From positions 1,908,293 to 1,972,292 of the forward strand of contig NZ_LT630004.1 in NCBI RefSeq assembly GCF_900111815.1: a stretch of DNA of 64,000 nucleotides. Direction: 5' to 3'. The notes under the pieces are model-generated. The model worked only from the letters and a program-made list of their open reading frames with translations. It was not told the DNA's origin and did no database searches. Position 1 is the stretch's first letter; every line of letters begins with the position of its first letter. The DNA comes from Bacillus massilinigeriensis. GTDB lineage: Bacteria; Bacillota; Bacilli; Bacillales; Cytobacillaceae. Made by a program: the position numbers and the translations under genes. Below, piece after piece: positions 18,418-26,984 of the stretch.

Positions 18418-19506
18418 GCCCGGAAGACCATTGGATAGTCCAAGTCCCTTCTCCTGCACGATTACATGAAAATAAGGACTGATACCACCAGGCATGACAA
18501 GACTTCGTATCGCTCTATTGCGGCGGCTAGTTTCCGAGAAAGGGTTGGGGTCATAACACTCCGCCAGTTCATCCAAAATGCCGATTTCCAAAAAGAACCT
18601 ATCCTGCGGGAGAATTTCAAGGAAGTGCATCCCGCATTCTTCCCCTTTGGAGATAAGCGCATCAAAATGAACATGACTTGTGATATCCATATCGCCAGGA
18701 TGCCGCAGAACATTCCTCACCATCGAATGGTTCTCATACCCTCTTAAGCTTCCATCCATTCTCTCAGGCTCCATCCAATCAGCTTTCCGGTAGCCATAGT
18801 CCGCTGTTACGATGATGCTCGCAGCTAGTGCATGTGAAATAGACTCCGTCATTCTTAGCATAGCTAAAGGTATTTCCATCCTTTGACCTTCCGCTAGCTC
18901 ATAACCTTCCTTCATTAGGAAGGATTTCACTTCATCATCACAGAGTGGGACAAGTACTTCCTCAAGAATCCGCTTTTCACCATTCACTCCTACCATCACT
19001 TCCATGAGAGATCCACCCTCATTTTTTACCACTCGTACAGGGAGAGCATCAAATAGCTCGTTCGAAAAAAACAGTCCGCTAAATTTTTGGATATCGCTCA
19101 TTGAGTCAAAAAAAGAAACGTGATGATAGGCATCAAGAAGGCTTCTTTGAAGATTTTGATGATAGGGACTTGCTTCTACCAAAATATACGTTAGCGTATT
19201 TTCTGAATACTTTTTCCATCCGTCAAGAAAAGCTTTAGCAAATCTGCCGTTGCCCCCGCCTAGTTCGCATACTGCCGCAGGAATGCCTAGTTCGCTACAT
19301 AAACCTGCATACCATTTCGCCATTATGTTTCCGTATATATCAGAGAAATTGCTTGTGGTGATATAGTCTCCATCACGGCCGATTTTCGCTTTCTCCGCCA
19401 TATAATAACCATATTCAGGGTGATAAAGTGCTTGCTCCATATACTCTGCATAATTTATCAAGCCGCCATGGCGCTTTTTAATCATTTTTCTAATGAATGC
19501 TTCCAT
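18397..19506 (-). CDS. MidA/NDUFAF7-family SAM-dependent methyltransferase
   Basis: Class I methyltransferase of about 369 residues. Family marks are HPEYGYYM, DYITTSNFSDIYG, the SAM-binding VCELGGGNGRFA, ILVEASPYHQ, FFSNELFDALPV and VTADYGYR. Mitochondrial NDUFAF7 methylates an arginine of complex I; the bacterial target is not established. The ATG at 19506 is chosen for its AGGGG site; an earlier TTG overlaps the yqgX stop. It is probably co-transcribed with yqgX. B. subtilis-type complex I is not present in this window. Confidence 0.83.
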   Translation of the reverse strand: MEAFIRKMIKKRHGGLINYAEYMEQALYHPEYGYYMAEKAKIGRDGDYITTSNFSDIYGNIMAKWYAGLCSELGIPAAVCELGGGNGRFAKAFLDGWKKYSENTLTYILVEASPYHQNLQRSLLDAYHHVSFFDSMSDIQKFSGLFFSNELFDALPVRVVKNEGGSLMEVMVGVNGEKRILEEVLVPLCDDEVKSFLMKEGYELAEGQRMEIPLAMLRMTESISHALAASIIVTADYGYRKADWMEPERMDGSLRGYENHSMVRNVLRHPGDMDITSHVHFDALISKGEECGMHFLEILPQDRFFLEIGILDELAECYDPNPFSETSRRNRAIRSLVMPGGISPYFHVIVQEKGLGLSNGLPGSKKAME

Positions 19507-19523
19507 TGTGTCCCCTGTCATAA

Positions 19524-20162
19524 TCAAAATCCGTTCAAATAAGGATTCCGGTCGACTTCTTCCAAGATAGTAGTTGTCGGTCCATGTCCCGGGAGGACTG
19601 CCGTTATTTCATCAAGCACAAGAAGTTTTTCATGGATGCTCTGCAACAGCATTTGGTGATTACCACCTGGCAGGTCCGACCTCCCTATGCTCTTGGAAAA
19701 CAGTGTGTCACCAGATACGACAAAATCACTATCTGGAAAATAAAAGGATACACTTCCTGGCGAATGCCCTGGTGTTTCCTTGATCATAAATTTAAACTGG
19801 CCAATTTCCATTTCTTTTTCTTCAGCAATGATGTAGTCAGCAGGCTTGATTCTTACAAGACTCCCCATCATAAAAAACTGCGAGCCATTCAATGATGGAT
19901 CAAAAAGCCATTTCGCTTCTTTCTCGTGCAAGTATACAGGAATGCCGTATTTTTCCCGCAATTCATCTACCGCACCAATATGGTCAAAATGCGCGTGGGT
20001 CAACAGGATGGCAATTGGCGTTAATTCCTTATCCTCTAGGAAGGTGAAAATTTTTCCTGCCTCTTCTCCAGGGTCAATCACAAGACATTCCTTATTTGGG
20101 GCAAAAATGATATAACAATTCGTCTGAAGAGGCCCTAACGGAAGCTGGCTCCATTTCATCAT
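19524..20162 (-). CDS. yqgX: MBL-fold metallo-hydrolase YqgX (glyoxalase II-like)
   Basis: A 212-residue metallo-beta-lactamase-fold hydrolase. The metal motif LLTHAHFDHIGAV (THxHxDH) is near 53-65, followed by GHSPGS and a GDTLFSKSIGRSD segment and a final LPGHGPTT. This is the compact glyoxalase II-like (YcbL/YqgX) form; a thioester hydrolase activity is likely but the substrate is unproven. It lies just before the methyltransferase gene on the same strand. Confidence 0.88.
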   Translation of the reverse strand: MMKWSQLPLGPLQTNCYIIFAPNKECLVIDPGEEAGKIFTFLEDKELTPIAILLTHAHFDHIGAVDELREKYGIPVYLHEKEAKWLFDPSLNGSQFFMMGSLVRIKPADYIIAEEKEMEIGQFKFMIKETPGHSPGSVSFYFPDSDFVVSGDTLFSKSIGRSDLPGGNHQMLLQSIHEKLLVLDEITAVLPGHGPTTTILEEVDRNPYLNGF

Positions 20163-20261
20163 TTCTACTCAACTCCTCAAAAGTAGTACTCATAATATTA
20201 TTCTACACTATTACAGCCAAGGTTTTAAGGAACGTTTTCCCATTCCTTAAATGATTACTTC

Positions 20262-20290
20262 TCGACAAATCCAGCAAACAACGCTAAAAT
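20262..20290 (+). promoter_or_regulatory. Candidate promoter of yqgW
   Basis: TCGACA and TAAAAT are spaced by 17 bases, about 75 bases before yqgW. A small hairpin (CAGGCTTTTTTAGCCTG, 20321-20336) lies in the untranslated leader. Confidence 0.5.
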
Positions 20291-20365
20291 AGTATGGAAT
20301 GTACTTTTATGTCTACATAACAGGCTTTTTTAGCCTGCTTAACATCGGACAAAGGGGGCTATATC

Positions 20366-20539
20366 ATGGGATTGGTCATTATTTTTGCCATTGTCACCAT
20401 TCTATCAGCAGTTGGAACATTCTCCGCACTTAAAAACAAAAATGTTCTTGGAATCGTTTTTGGCGGAGGGTCATTGGCTATCTTCGGATGGTTCACCGTC
20501 ATGACTATTGTGTATAGCGGATTTCCTACTGCACATTGA
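20366..20539 (+). CDS. yqgW: DUF2759 small membrane protein (YqgW)
   Basis: A 57-residue protein beginning MGLVIIFAIVTILSAVG, with two membrane segments and a conserved SALKNKNVLGIVFGGGSLAIF centre. AAAGGGGG lies seven bases before the ATG. It matches the DUF2759 family represented by B. subtilis YqgW in the same place. Function unknown. A terminator follows downstream. Confidence 0.8.
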   Translation: MGLVIIFAIVTILSAVGTFSALKNKNVLGIVFGGGSLAIFGWFTVMTIVYSGFPTAH

Positions 20540-20573
20540 TTGACAAGGTTAAAGGGCATTATAAAGCCCGGAC

Positions 20574-20607
20574 AAAATGCTGTTTCCTCTTGGAAGCAGC
20601 ATTTTTT
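20574..20607. terminator. Terminator after yqgW
   Basis: AAAATGCTG and its complement enclose a short inner stem (TCC/GGA), followed by TTTTTT. It overlaps the stop codon region of the oppositely oriented yqgU. Confidence 0.7.
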
Positions 20608-21742
20608 ATGGATTCGATTTTACCTCAATCAACGGTTCGGTATCCTTTTTCTTTATATTTAGCAACTTCTCAAGGTTATACCCTGTAAGGCAAAAGGAAC
20701 CGGAAAGCGAACAGGACAGCGGCTCGTTTGATTCTAGCTCCAACATCTTTCTCTGTTCCTTTGTCTTCATGTTATATTCCATTAGATGAAAACCTTTATC
20801 ATAATAATCGGCTTCTCCGCTTTCCTTTGGAGATAGATAACGGAATAATTCCTTCTCCTCATTATAATCATAGTAAGGGACAACCCACCCGGAAAAATTA
20901 GAAAGCTGAGGAACCTTAATATTAGCAATTCTTTTCTGCTTATTATCATATAATTGATATTCAGCAATTCCAGGCTCATTTAGGTAGGGTGTTACAGCCA
21001 AGAAAAAATTTTTCGCCGCGTCCGCATAGTAGACAGCAGGAAGCAGCTCTTCCTTTTCTTTAGAAGAGGGCACCAACTTCACAACGGGGGCTGACAAAGA
21101 TGGACTGTCTTTGTCCCAATCAAGGAAAACAAGTTCTTCTTTGTTTATCCACCAGGAAAATGGCTGCGGCATGCTTACCGGTTGCAAGTCCTTTTTCTCA
21201 ACATCGAGCAAATAGCTTTTATAATTCCACGATTCGTCAAAAGCGGTAAACATAATGTTATTTTCGTCATACTGGTTCCACTCATAGGCAAGTTCAGTAG
21301 ATCCTATCTTCCCTTTATATTGAATATCTCCATCAAGGTCTATTACTGTCACAATACTCTCATATGTGGAAGGAGCGGAGTGGATAAGAATACGACTCCT
21401 GGACGGGCTAATAGTGATGCCAGCGATGGGCTCTTCACTGGCAGTTAACAGTTCCATTCTGCCAGTCCGTAAATTATAGCTGTACACATTATCACTTTCT
21501 CCCATACCGGTATAGAAAAGAATCGTCTCAGCATTGAGCCAGCCCACAGCTTTGTTGAACTCCCCTTCAAAATCCTTGATTGGCAAAACAGGTTCATATT
21601 CCATTTTCTTTTCTTGACCAGTTTTCGGCTTACCTTCTGTTTCTTGAGGTACCGCTTTTTCACATCCCGAAAAACTTGCTGCAAAAGCAAGCACTGCAGC
21701 AAATAAAAGTAATTTTTTACCTTGGGCAAATCTGTTTAACAT
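20606..21742 (-). CDS. yqgU: YqgU-like lipoprotein with beta-propeller features
   Basis: Secreted lipoprotein of about 378 residues with the ATG at 21742. The N-terminus has a basic patch (NRFAQGKK), a hydrophobic core (LLLFAAVLAFAASF) and a lipobox ending FSGC, so it is anchored outside the membrane. The body has repeated beta-strand blocks such as SDNVYSYNLRTGRMELL, SRILIHSA and YLLDVEKKDLQPV, suggesting a WD/TolB-like propeller. It corresponds by position to B. subtilis YqgU; function unknown. yqgV and yqgT, its neighbours there, are missing here. Confidence 0.75.
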   Translation of the reverse strand: MLNRFAQGKKLLLFAAVLAFAASFSGCEKAVPQETEGKPKTGQEKKMEYEPVLPIKDFEGEFNKAVGWLNAETILFYTGMGESDNVYSYNLRTGRMELLTASEEPIAGITISPSRSRILIHSAPSTYESIVTVIDLDGDIQYKGKIGSTELAYEWNQYDENNIMFTAFDESWNYKSYLLDVEKKDLQPVSMPQPFSWWINKEELVFLDWDKDSPSLSAPVVKLVPSSKEKEELLPAVYYADAAKNFFLAVTPYLNEPGIAEYQLYDNKQKRIANIKVPQLSNFSGWVVPYYDYNEEKELFRYLSPKESGEADYYDKGFHLMEYNMKTKEQRKMLELESNEPLSCSLSGSFCLTGYNLEKLLNIKKKDTEPLIEVKSNP

Positions 21743-21845
21743 CGCCGCTTTTGCACCGCCTTTCTCCACATCAATATCATTACGTCCTTCTCGATTAAAT
21801 GTTTCAAAAAGGAAAGATTTTATCAAAACTTCTCCCTAGCATTGG

Positions 21846-21876
21846 AAAAAGCTTGCGCCTAACGCGCAAGCTTTAA
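21846..21876 (-). terminator. Terminator after the LTA synthase gene
   Basis: A perfect stem (AAAGCTTGCGC against GCGCAAGCTTT, five-base loop) follows the ltaS-type stop and on the minus strand ends in a T-run. Confidence 0.8.
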
Positions 21877-23763
21877 TTATTTTTTACCGGTAATCTCTTC
21901 ATGAGATCCGTTAGGGTGTCCGTAGAATCTCAGCAAGTCTCCATAAATAATTTTATCGGAGTAGTCTAGCTCATTCTTTGCTTTCTCTATAAGCGGCTTG
22001 CATGCTTCTGAATCTGCAGCAGGTTCTCCTGTCGCTTTATCATAACATGTTTCCCTTGTATAGACATAGTCCTTCGTAATGAAACTGCCATCCCTAAGTA
22101 TTGCAAAATCAGGACGGTCCTTTGCAAAAATGTCTGTGCCAAATTCCAAGTCGCTGGCAGTTTCTATTCCAAGAAGATGCAAGATGGTTGGCTTCAAGTC
22201 GATTTGCCCTGAAACAGTAGAAAGCTTACCGCCTTTTTGACCCGGGATATGGATGATAAGTGGCACCCGCTGCAACTGTGCAGAAACGAATGGGTTCACT
22301 TCTGTTCCTAAGTATTCAGACATTGCTTTATTATGATTCTCGGATATTCCGTAATGGTCTCCATACAGAATAATAACGGAATCTTTGTAAAGACCTTCTT
22401 CTTTCAGTTTCTCGATAAACATTTTCAATGCTTCATCCGTATACCGGACAGTAGTAAAATAATTGTTTACCGTTTTATCATCCGAAGTATACGGATCGAT
22501 AAGTTTGTCTTCTTCCTCCAGTTCAAAAGGAAAATGATTCGTCAAAGTGATAAACTTTGCATAGAACGGCATCGGCATCTCTTTCAAATGCTGTACAGAC
22601 TGTTCAAAAAAGTCTACATCCTTCATTCCCCAACCAACAGAGTTGCTTTCATCTACTTGATAATCTGGCAAAGAATAAAACCGCTTATAGCCAAGTGATT
22701 TATACATGATGTCTCTATTCCAAAAACTTTTGTTATTGGCATGAAGGGATGCGGTAAAGTACCCTTTTTCACTTAATATTTTCGGTGTGGCGTTATATTT
22801 GTTTCCTGAATGAGTAAAAAAGACAGCTCCCCTGCTGAGCGGATACAGTGAGTTTTCGACAATGAACTCGGAATCAGAGGTTTTTCCCTGCCCTGTCTGG
22901 TGGTAAAAGTTATCAAAGTAATAACTTTCTTCTATAAAATCATTGAGGAATGGCGTTATCTCCTGGCCGTTCACTGTATTGTTGATGACAAAATTTTGTG
23001 TCGACTCCATTGAAATGAGAATGATATTCTTGTTCTTCGCTATCCCGAACATTTCTCCATTAGGCTTTTTGTGGTTTGCGCGAACATAGTTATCAATTTC
23101 AGCAAGTTCACTCCCATCGGCCAGTGCTCGCTGGGCGGATGACTTGGATTGCAAGAATGCATCATAGAGATGATAACTGTACGTTCCAATATTTTTTACA
23201 AGCATTTCCCTGTCAAATGTTCTTGTCAATAGCTGCGGGCGCTCTGCTTCTGCCATGCCCAAATTAAAGAAAGCAACAGCAGCTGCAAACAAGAAATACG
23301 CACGGCGCCCAACCCTTGAATAGACAGGGTACTTCATAAATGAAGGGCTCAGTTTCAGCAAAAGCATGAGGATGATGAAATCAGCGAAGTAAAAGAGGTC
23401 CGTAAAATTGATAAGCTCATTCACACTGCTTCCCAGATCGCTCATATTGCTTGTTTGGAACAATACAGGTATTGTTAGGAAGTCATTGAAAAACCGGTAA
23501 AATACAACGTTCGCAAACAAGATAGCAGACACACCGAAACTCATCCACAGTATGTACCGCTTTTGATGCTTTTCCTTCATAAATAGGCTAAAGCCGAATA
23601 CGATGAGTAAAAAGCTTAAAGGGTTGATGAAAAGTATCATTTCTTGCCTGACATTTTCGATTTTAATTTCAAAACTAGTTTTATAGACAATATACGTCTT
23701 GATCCAAAGCAAGATGACTGCGATAGTAACAAAAGACACTTTGGACAATTTCCACGACTTCAT
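21877..23763 (-). CDS. yqgS: Lipoteichoic acid synthase family protein (YqgS-type)
   Basis: Polymerises glycerol phosphate onto a lipid anchor outside the membrane. It is 628 residues. Five membrane segments occupy residues 1-175; an ALA-D cleavage-like site near 215 separates an extracellular sulfatase-fold domain. The nucleophile threonine is in [13 protein letters not shown] (about 292-304), with metal ligands in [16 protein letters not shown] and SLHANN. Gene order points to B. subtilis YqgS, one of its LTA synthase paralogues, rather than main LtaS; sequence alone cannot decide. A perfect 16-base palindrome lies beside its ribosome-binding site. Confidence 0.88.
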   Translation of the reverse strand: MKSWKLSKVSFVTIAVILLWIKTYIVYKTSFEIKIENVRQEMILFINPLSFLLIVFGFSLFMKEKHQKRYILWMSFGVSAILFANVVFYRFFNDFLTIPVLFQTSNMSDLGSSVNELINFTDLFYFADFIILMLLLKLSPSFMKYPVYSRVGRRAYFLFAAAVAFFNLGMAEAERPQLLTRTFDREMLVKNIGTYSYHLYDAFLQSKSSAQRALADGSELAEIDNYVRANHKKPNGEMFGIAKNKNIILISMESTQNFVINNTVNGQEITPFLNDFIEESYYFDNFYHQTGQGKTSDSEFIVENSLYPLSRGAVFFTHSGNKYNATPKILSEKGYFTASLHANNKSFWNRDIMYKSLGYKRFYSLPDYQVDESNSVGWGMKDVDFFEQSVQHLKEMPMPFYAKFITLTNHFPFELEEEDKLIDPYTSDDKTVNNYFTTVRYTDEALKMFIEKLKEEGLYKDSVIILYGDHYGISENHNKAMSEYLGTEVNPFVSAQLQRVPLIIHIPGQKGGKLSTVSGQIDLKPTILHLLGIETASDLEFGTDIFAKDRPDFAILRDGSFITKDYVYTRETCYDKATGEPAADSEACKPLIEKAKNELDYSDKIIYGDLLRFYGHPNGSHEEITGKK

Positions 23764-23778
23764 TTCAAACGTACCTCC

Positions 23779-23794
23779 CTGTTATAAATAACAG
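23779..23794 (-). repeat. Perfect palindrome in the LTA synthase leader
   Basis: CTGTTAT-AA-ATAACAG is a perfect inverted repeat directly upstream of the GGGAGG ribosome-binding site of the LTA synthase gene. It could be an operator or an RNA hairpin that affects ribosome access. Confidence 0.6.
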
Positions 23795-23838
23795 AAACGG
23801 AAATTTTAAGCAAATTACCTTCCTGAGAATCAAAAACA

Positions 23839-23867
23839 ATCTTAATACTTTTTTTACAATAAAGCAA
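23839..23867 (-). promoter_or_regulatory. Candidate promoter of the LTA synthase gene
   Basis: On the minus strand TTGCTT and TAAGAT are spaced by 17 bases, about 75 bases before the start codon. The rest of this 316-base gap (23764-24079) holds the leader palindrome and the glcK terminator and nothing else recognisable. Confidence 0.4.
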
Positions 23868-24006
23868 TTATTTACAAAAATTCTTAAGAAATATCTGGTT
23901 TCCTTTCCAGTATAAACGCCCCTAAGATTATAGACGTTCTTAAAACAAAAAGGTTTCAGGCATGGCCAAATTTCTCCAATAAGGTGTTTGGAAAAAAAGC
24001 AACAGC

Positions 24007-24062
24007 AACATTCCATTAAAAAAAGGGCTACCCAAAATACCAATAGGCCTAGGGTACCCTTT
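24007..24062 (-). terminator. Terminator after glcK
   Basis: On the minus strand AAGGGTACCCTA pairs imperfectly with TGGGTAGCCCTT and a run of T follows. Confidence 0.65.
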
Positions 24063-24079
24063 TAAACCACAAAACAATC

Positions 24080-25057
24080 TTATAAATTCGATAATTGCTC
24101 ACGAATCAGCATTCCCGCCCCGATTACACCAGCATCATTGCCGAGCATTGCTGGTGATAGCGCCGTCGAGCGTGCCACTCTCGGAAAGGCATATCGAGTA
24201 AAATGATCCCTTAACGGGGCAAACAGGATATCTCCTGCCCTCGAAACGCCTCCCCCGATGACTATCTTATCAGGATTAAGCGTATTTGCAATATTAGCAA
24301 GTGCAATCCCTAAATGAAAGGAAACTTTCTCCACTACTATAGCTGCTAAAGCGTCTTTGTTCCTTGCCGCGTCGAAAACATCCTTTGCTGTTACAAACCC
24401 TCTATCTTCAAATATTTCCGAAAGCTCACAAACCTGATCGTTTTTCAAGAGAAGTTCATGTGCAAGCCTAACCACTCCTGTTGCAGAAGCAATCGTTTCA
24501 AGACAACCGTTTTTTCCACAATTACACGGCGCCCCTCCATCCGGCAGCGAAATGATATGACCAATTTCTCCAGCAGCGCCGCCCTTTCCATGAACAATTT
24601 TCCCTCCAGTAATGACACCGCCGCCTACGCCTGTCCCAAGCGTCACACAGACTAGGTCAAGAGCACCTTTCCCAGCTCCTCTCCACATCTCGCCAAGTGC
24701 TGCACAGTTTGCGTCGTTATCAACTAATACTGGAAGCGACAGCGTCTCCATTAATATCGATCCAAGGGGAAAAGCACTTTTCCAGCCGAGATTGACCGCC
24801 TCCGATATAACACCTGTCTCCGGATCAGCAGGACCTGGAGCTCCAACCCCTATCCCCACAATCCTGTTCTTTTCCAGTCCTGTCTCTTCCAATTTGTTAT
24901 GGATAGATTGAGCAATCTGTACAGGAATGTCCCTGCCTTCGTGCTCTTTATCGGTCAAAACTTCCCATTGGAGTAGGATCCGCCCTTCCCAATCTAGTAC
25001 GGCCAGCTTGATGCTCGTACCACCGAGATCAACACCAACTAGTAATTTATCCTCCAT
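24080..25057 (-). CDS. glcK: Glucokinase (ROK family)
   Basis: Phosphorylates free intracellular glucose with ATP. It is 325 residues. The N-terminal phosphate loop is GVDLGGTSIKLAV at 8-20, the ROK zinc motif CNCGKNGCLETIAS is near 176-189 preceded by GEIGHII, and NPDKIVIGGGVS forms the second ATP-binding element. It lies 21 bases after yqgQ, the same pair as in B. subtilis, so both are probably one transcript. Confidence 0.95.
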   Translation of the reverse strand: MEDKLLVGVDLGGTSIKLAVLDWEGRILLQWEVLTDKEHEGRDIPVQIAQSIHNKLEETGLEKNRIVGIGVGAPGPADPETGVISEAVNLGWKSAFPLGSILMETLSLPVLVDNDANCAALGEMWRGAGKGALDLVCVTLGTGVGGGVITGGKIVHGKGGAAGEIGHIISLPDGGAPCNCGKNGCLETIASATGVVRLAHELLLKNDQVCELSEIFEDRGFVTAKDVFDAARNKDALAAIVVEKVSFHLGIALANIANTLNPDKIVIGGGVSRAGDILFAPLRDHFTRYAFPRVARSTALSPAMLGNDAGVIGAGMLIREQLSNL

Positions 25058-25078
25058 CCTCTTTTCACCCTATCCCAG

Positions 25079-25282
25079 TTACTCTCTTTTTTCTCTCTCA
25101 AGCCTAATTGTATGCCTAAGCAGCAATAATGCAGTCTGGAATTCCCTCGTCTCGATGAGCTGCGACTGGTGGAGCTCCTTAAGTTCGTCTTCCATTAATT
25201 CGAGGTCGGCAACCCTATCACCAACATAGATGATTGTTCCGAACCTTTTCAGGAATTGCTGTACATCGTAAATCGTTTTCAT
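25079..25282 (-). CDS. yqgQ: YqgQ family small protein (DUF910)
   Basis: A 67-residue, highly charged helical protein (MKTIYDVQQFLKRFGTIIYVG, then an ELMEDELKELHQS helix). It matches the YqgQ/DUF910 family; the B. subtilis member is proposed to bind single-stranded nucleic acid, but its role is not settled. It is upstream of and probably co-transcribed with glcK. Confidence 0.88.
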   Translation of the reverse strand: MKTIYDVQQFLKRFGTIIYVGDRVADLELMEDELKELHQSQLIETREFQTALLLLRHTIRLEREKRE

Positions 25283-25375
25283 GTAATCTCCCTCAGCTCT
25301 GACTCCTTAATTCATTGCTTCTCGGATTAAGTATAATCGATAGCCTTCCCGCTCTCAAGTACAGAATAGCTCTAG

Positions 25376-26836
25376 TCAACGGTCGGGATCCTGAGGCCTT
25401 AGTACCGGCGGACGTTTGTTCTTAAGAGGAATAGGCGCTCTAATGATAACGTCCCGGAATGAACGATAGTTGAATGGAAGGAACGGCCAGAGATACGGAA
25501 TTCCGAAAGTTTTCATACATACTAGCAATAGAAAAAATCCCGTGATACCAACAACATAACCAAAAAGCCCGAACAAAGCAGTCACTGAGAGCAACGCGAT
25601 TCTTGTGAGTCTATTTGCCAATCCAAGCTCATAGCTAGGGGTTGCAAATGTGCCAATTGCTGCTACAGCAAGATACAGGATTACCTCATTCGTTAATAAC
25701 CCTACTTCAACTGAGACCTGGCCAATCATCAGCGCAGCTATAAGGCCCAATGCTGTCGCTAGCGAGGTAGGCGTATGGATAGCCGCCATTCGAAGAACAT
25801 CAATTCCTAATTCTATAATTAGAAATTGCAGGAACAGCGGAATATGCCCTGGATCATTCGGACCGATGTAAGAAAGGGTTTTTGGCAGCATCTCAGGGTG
25901 TGCCGCAAATAAATACCAAAGAGGGAGTACAAAAATTGATGCCCATACCGCAAGAAACCTTACCATCCGCAAGTAGGCTCCAACTAGCGGCTTATTGCGA
26001 TACTCTTCTGCATGTTGTAGATGATGCCAGAAAGTAGCAGGTGTGATGATCACGCTTGGTGAACCATCAACAAAAATGCATATATGACCTTCATAAAGGT
26101 GAACAGCAGCAGTATCAGGCCGCTCTGTATAACGAACTACAGGGAAAGGATTCCAGTGTCTTCCGGAAATAAATTCTTCAATCGTTTTTTCCGCCATCGG
26201 AAGGCCGTCCGTATCAATTTTTCTCAAGGATTTCTTCGTCTGTTCTACCATATCCGGATCAGCAATATCCTCTATGTAGCAGACCACGATATCTGTTTTT
26301 GATCTTCTTCCAACTTGAAGATACTCCATACGCAGCGTCCTGTCCCTTATACGCCGCCGCGTAAGCGCAGTATTAAACACGATTGTCTCTACAAAACCAT
26401 CGCGCGCTCCCCTGACCACCCTTTCCGTATCAGGCTCTTCGGGTCCTCTGACAGGGTATGTGCGTGCATCGATGAGGATGATTTCCTTTATTCCATCCAC
26501 CACGAGCGCAGTTGGTCCTGCCAGTACGGTATCGGCTACCTTATCTAAATCATCAGATGTCTCAACTTCCACATATGGCAAATACGTTTTTAGCAGTTTC
26601 TTTAACACATCTGGCTGAAGCTTGTCCTTTTCCAACTTTGCTAAAAGCTTCATTAAATGCAGAAGAATGTCATCTTTAGCAAAACCATCAACAAGGAACA
26701 TTGCCATTTCTCTTCCTGCATATTCAGCATCCACTTGTACAATATCAAAGCTTTTTCCTACTCCTAGAGCTTCCCTAAGAAAATCGACATTTTTCTTCAG
26801 GTTTTCCTCAACAGGATTTTTAATAGAAGAATCCAT
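25376..26836 (-). CDS. SpoVAF-like spore germination protein (orphan GerA-family A subunit)
   Basis: GerA-family membrane protein of about 486 residues. The soluble N-terminal half has ALGVGKSFDIV, FLVDGFAKDDIL, DARTYPVRGPEEPDTERVVRGARDGFVETIVFNTALTRRRIRD and YLQVGRRSKTDI. Four or five membrane segments follow (about 300-470). These stretches match SpoVAF much more closely than GerAA or GerBA. It stands alone, with no spoVA genes around it. In B. subtilis SpoVAF works with FigP/germinant receptors in the spore inner membrane. The ATG at 26836 follows GAGGTGGATC; an in-frame ATG at 26890 is weaker. Confidence 0.82.
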   Translation of the reverse strand: MDSSIKNPVEENLKKNVDFLREALGVGKSFDIVQVDAEYAGREMAMFLVDGFAKDDILLHLMKLLAKLEKDKLQPDVLKKLLKTYLPYVEVETSDDLDKVADTVLAGPTALVVDGIKEIILIDARTYPVRGPEEPDTERVVRGARDGFVETIVFNTALTRRRIRDRTLRMEYLQVGRRSKTDIVVCYIEDIADPDMVEQTKKSLRKIDTDGLPMAEKTIEEFISGRHWNPFPVVRYTERPDTAAVHLYEGHICIFVDGSPSVIITPATFWHHLQHAEEYRNKPLVGAYLRMVRFLAVWASIFVLPLWYLFAAHPEMLPKTLSYIGPNDPGHIPLFLQFLIIELGIDVLRMAAIHTPTSLATALGLIAALMIGQVSVEVGLLTNEVILYLAVAAIGTFATPSYELGLANRLTRIALLSVTALFGLFGYVVGITGFFLLLVCMKTFGIPYLWPFLPFNYRSFRDVIIRAPIPLKNKRPPVLRPQDPDR

Positions 26837-26984
26837 GATCCACCTCAATTTAACCGTCTTCAACTCCATTTCTTCTTCCATCATAGACATTCCCGCGGCT
26901 TATCATACATCTTGGTATGTACCCGAGATGGCTTGCATATATTTTCATTAAGAATCAGAAGACTCACGAGAGAAGGAATGATAA

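Noticed and set aside
26891-26984. Sigma-G promoter before the spoVAF-like gene
   Set aside because: CATA-type words occur, but none is paired with a proper -35 at 17-19 bases.
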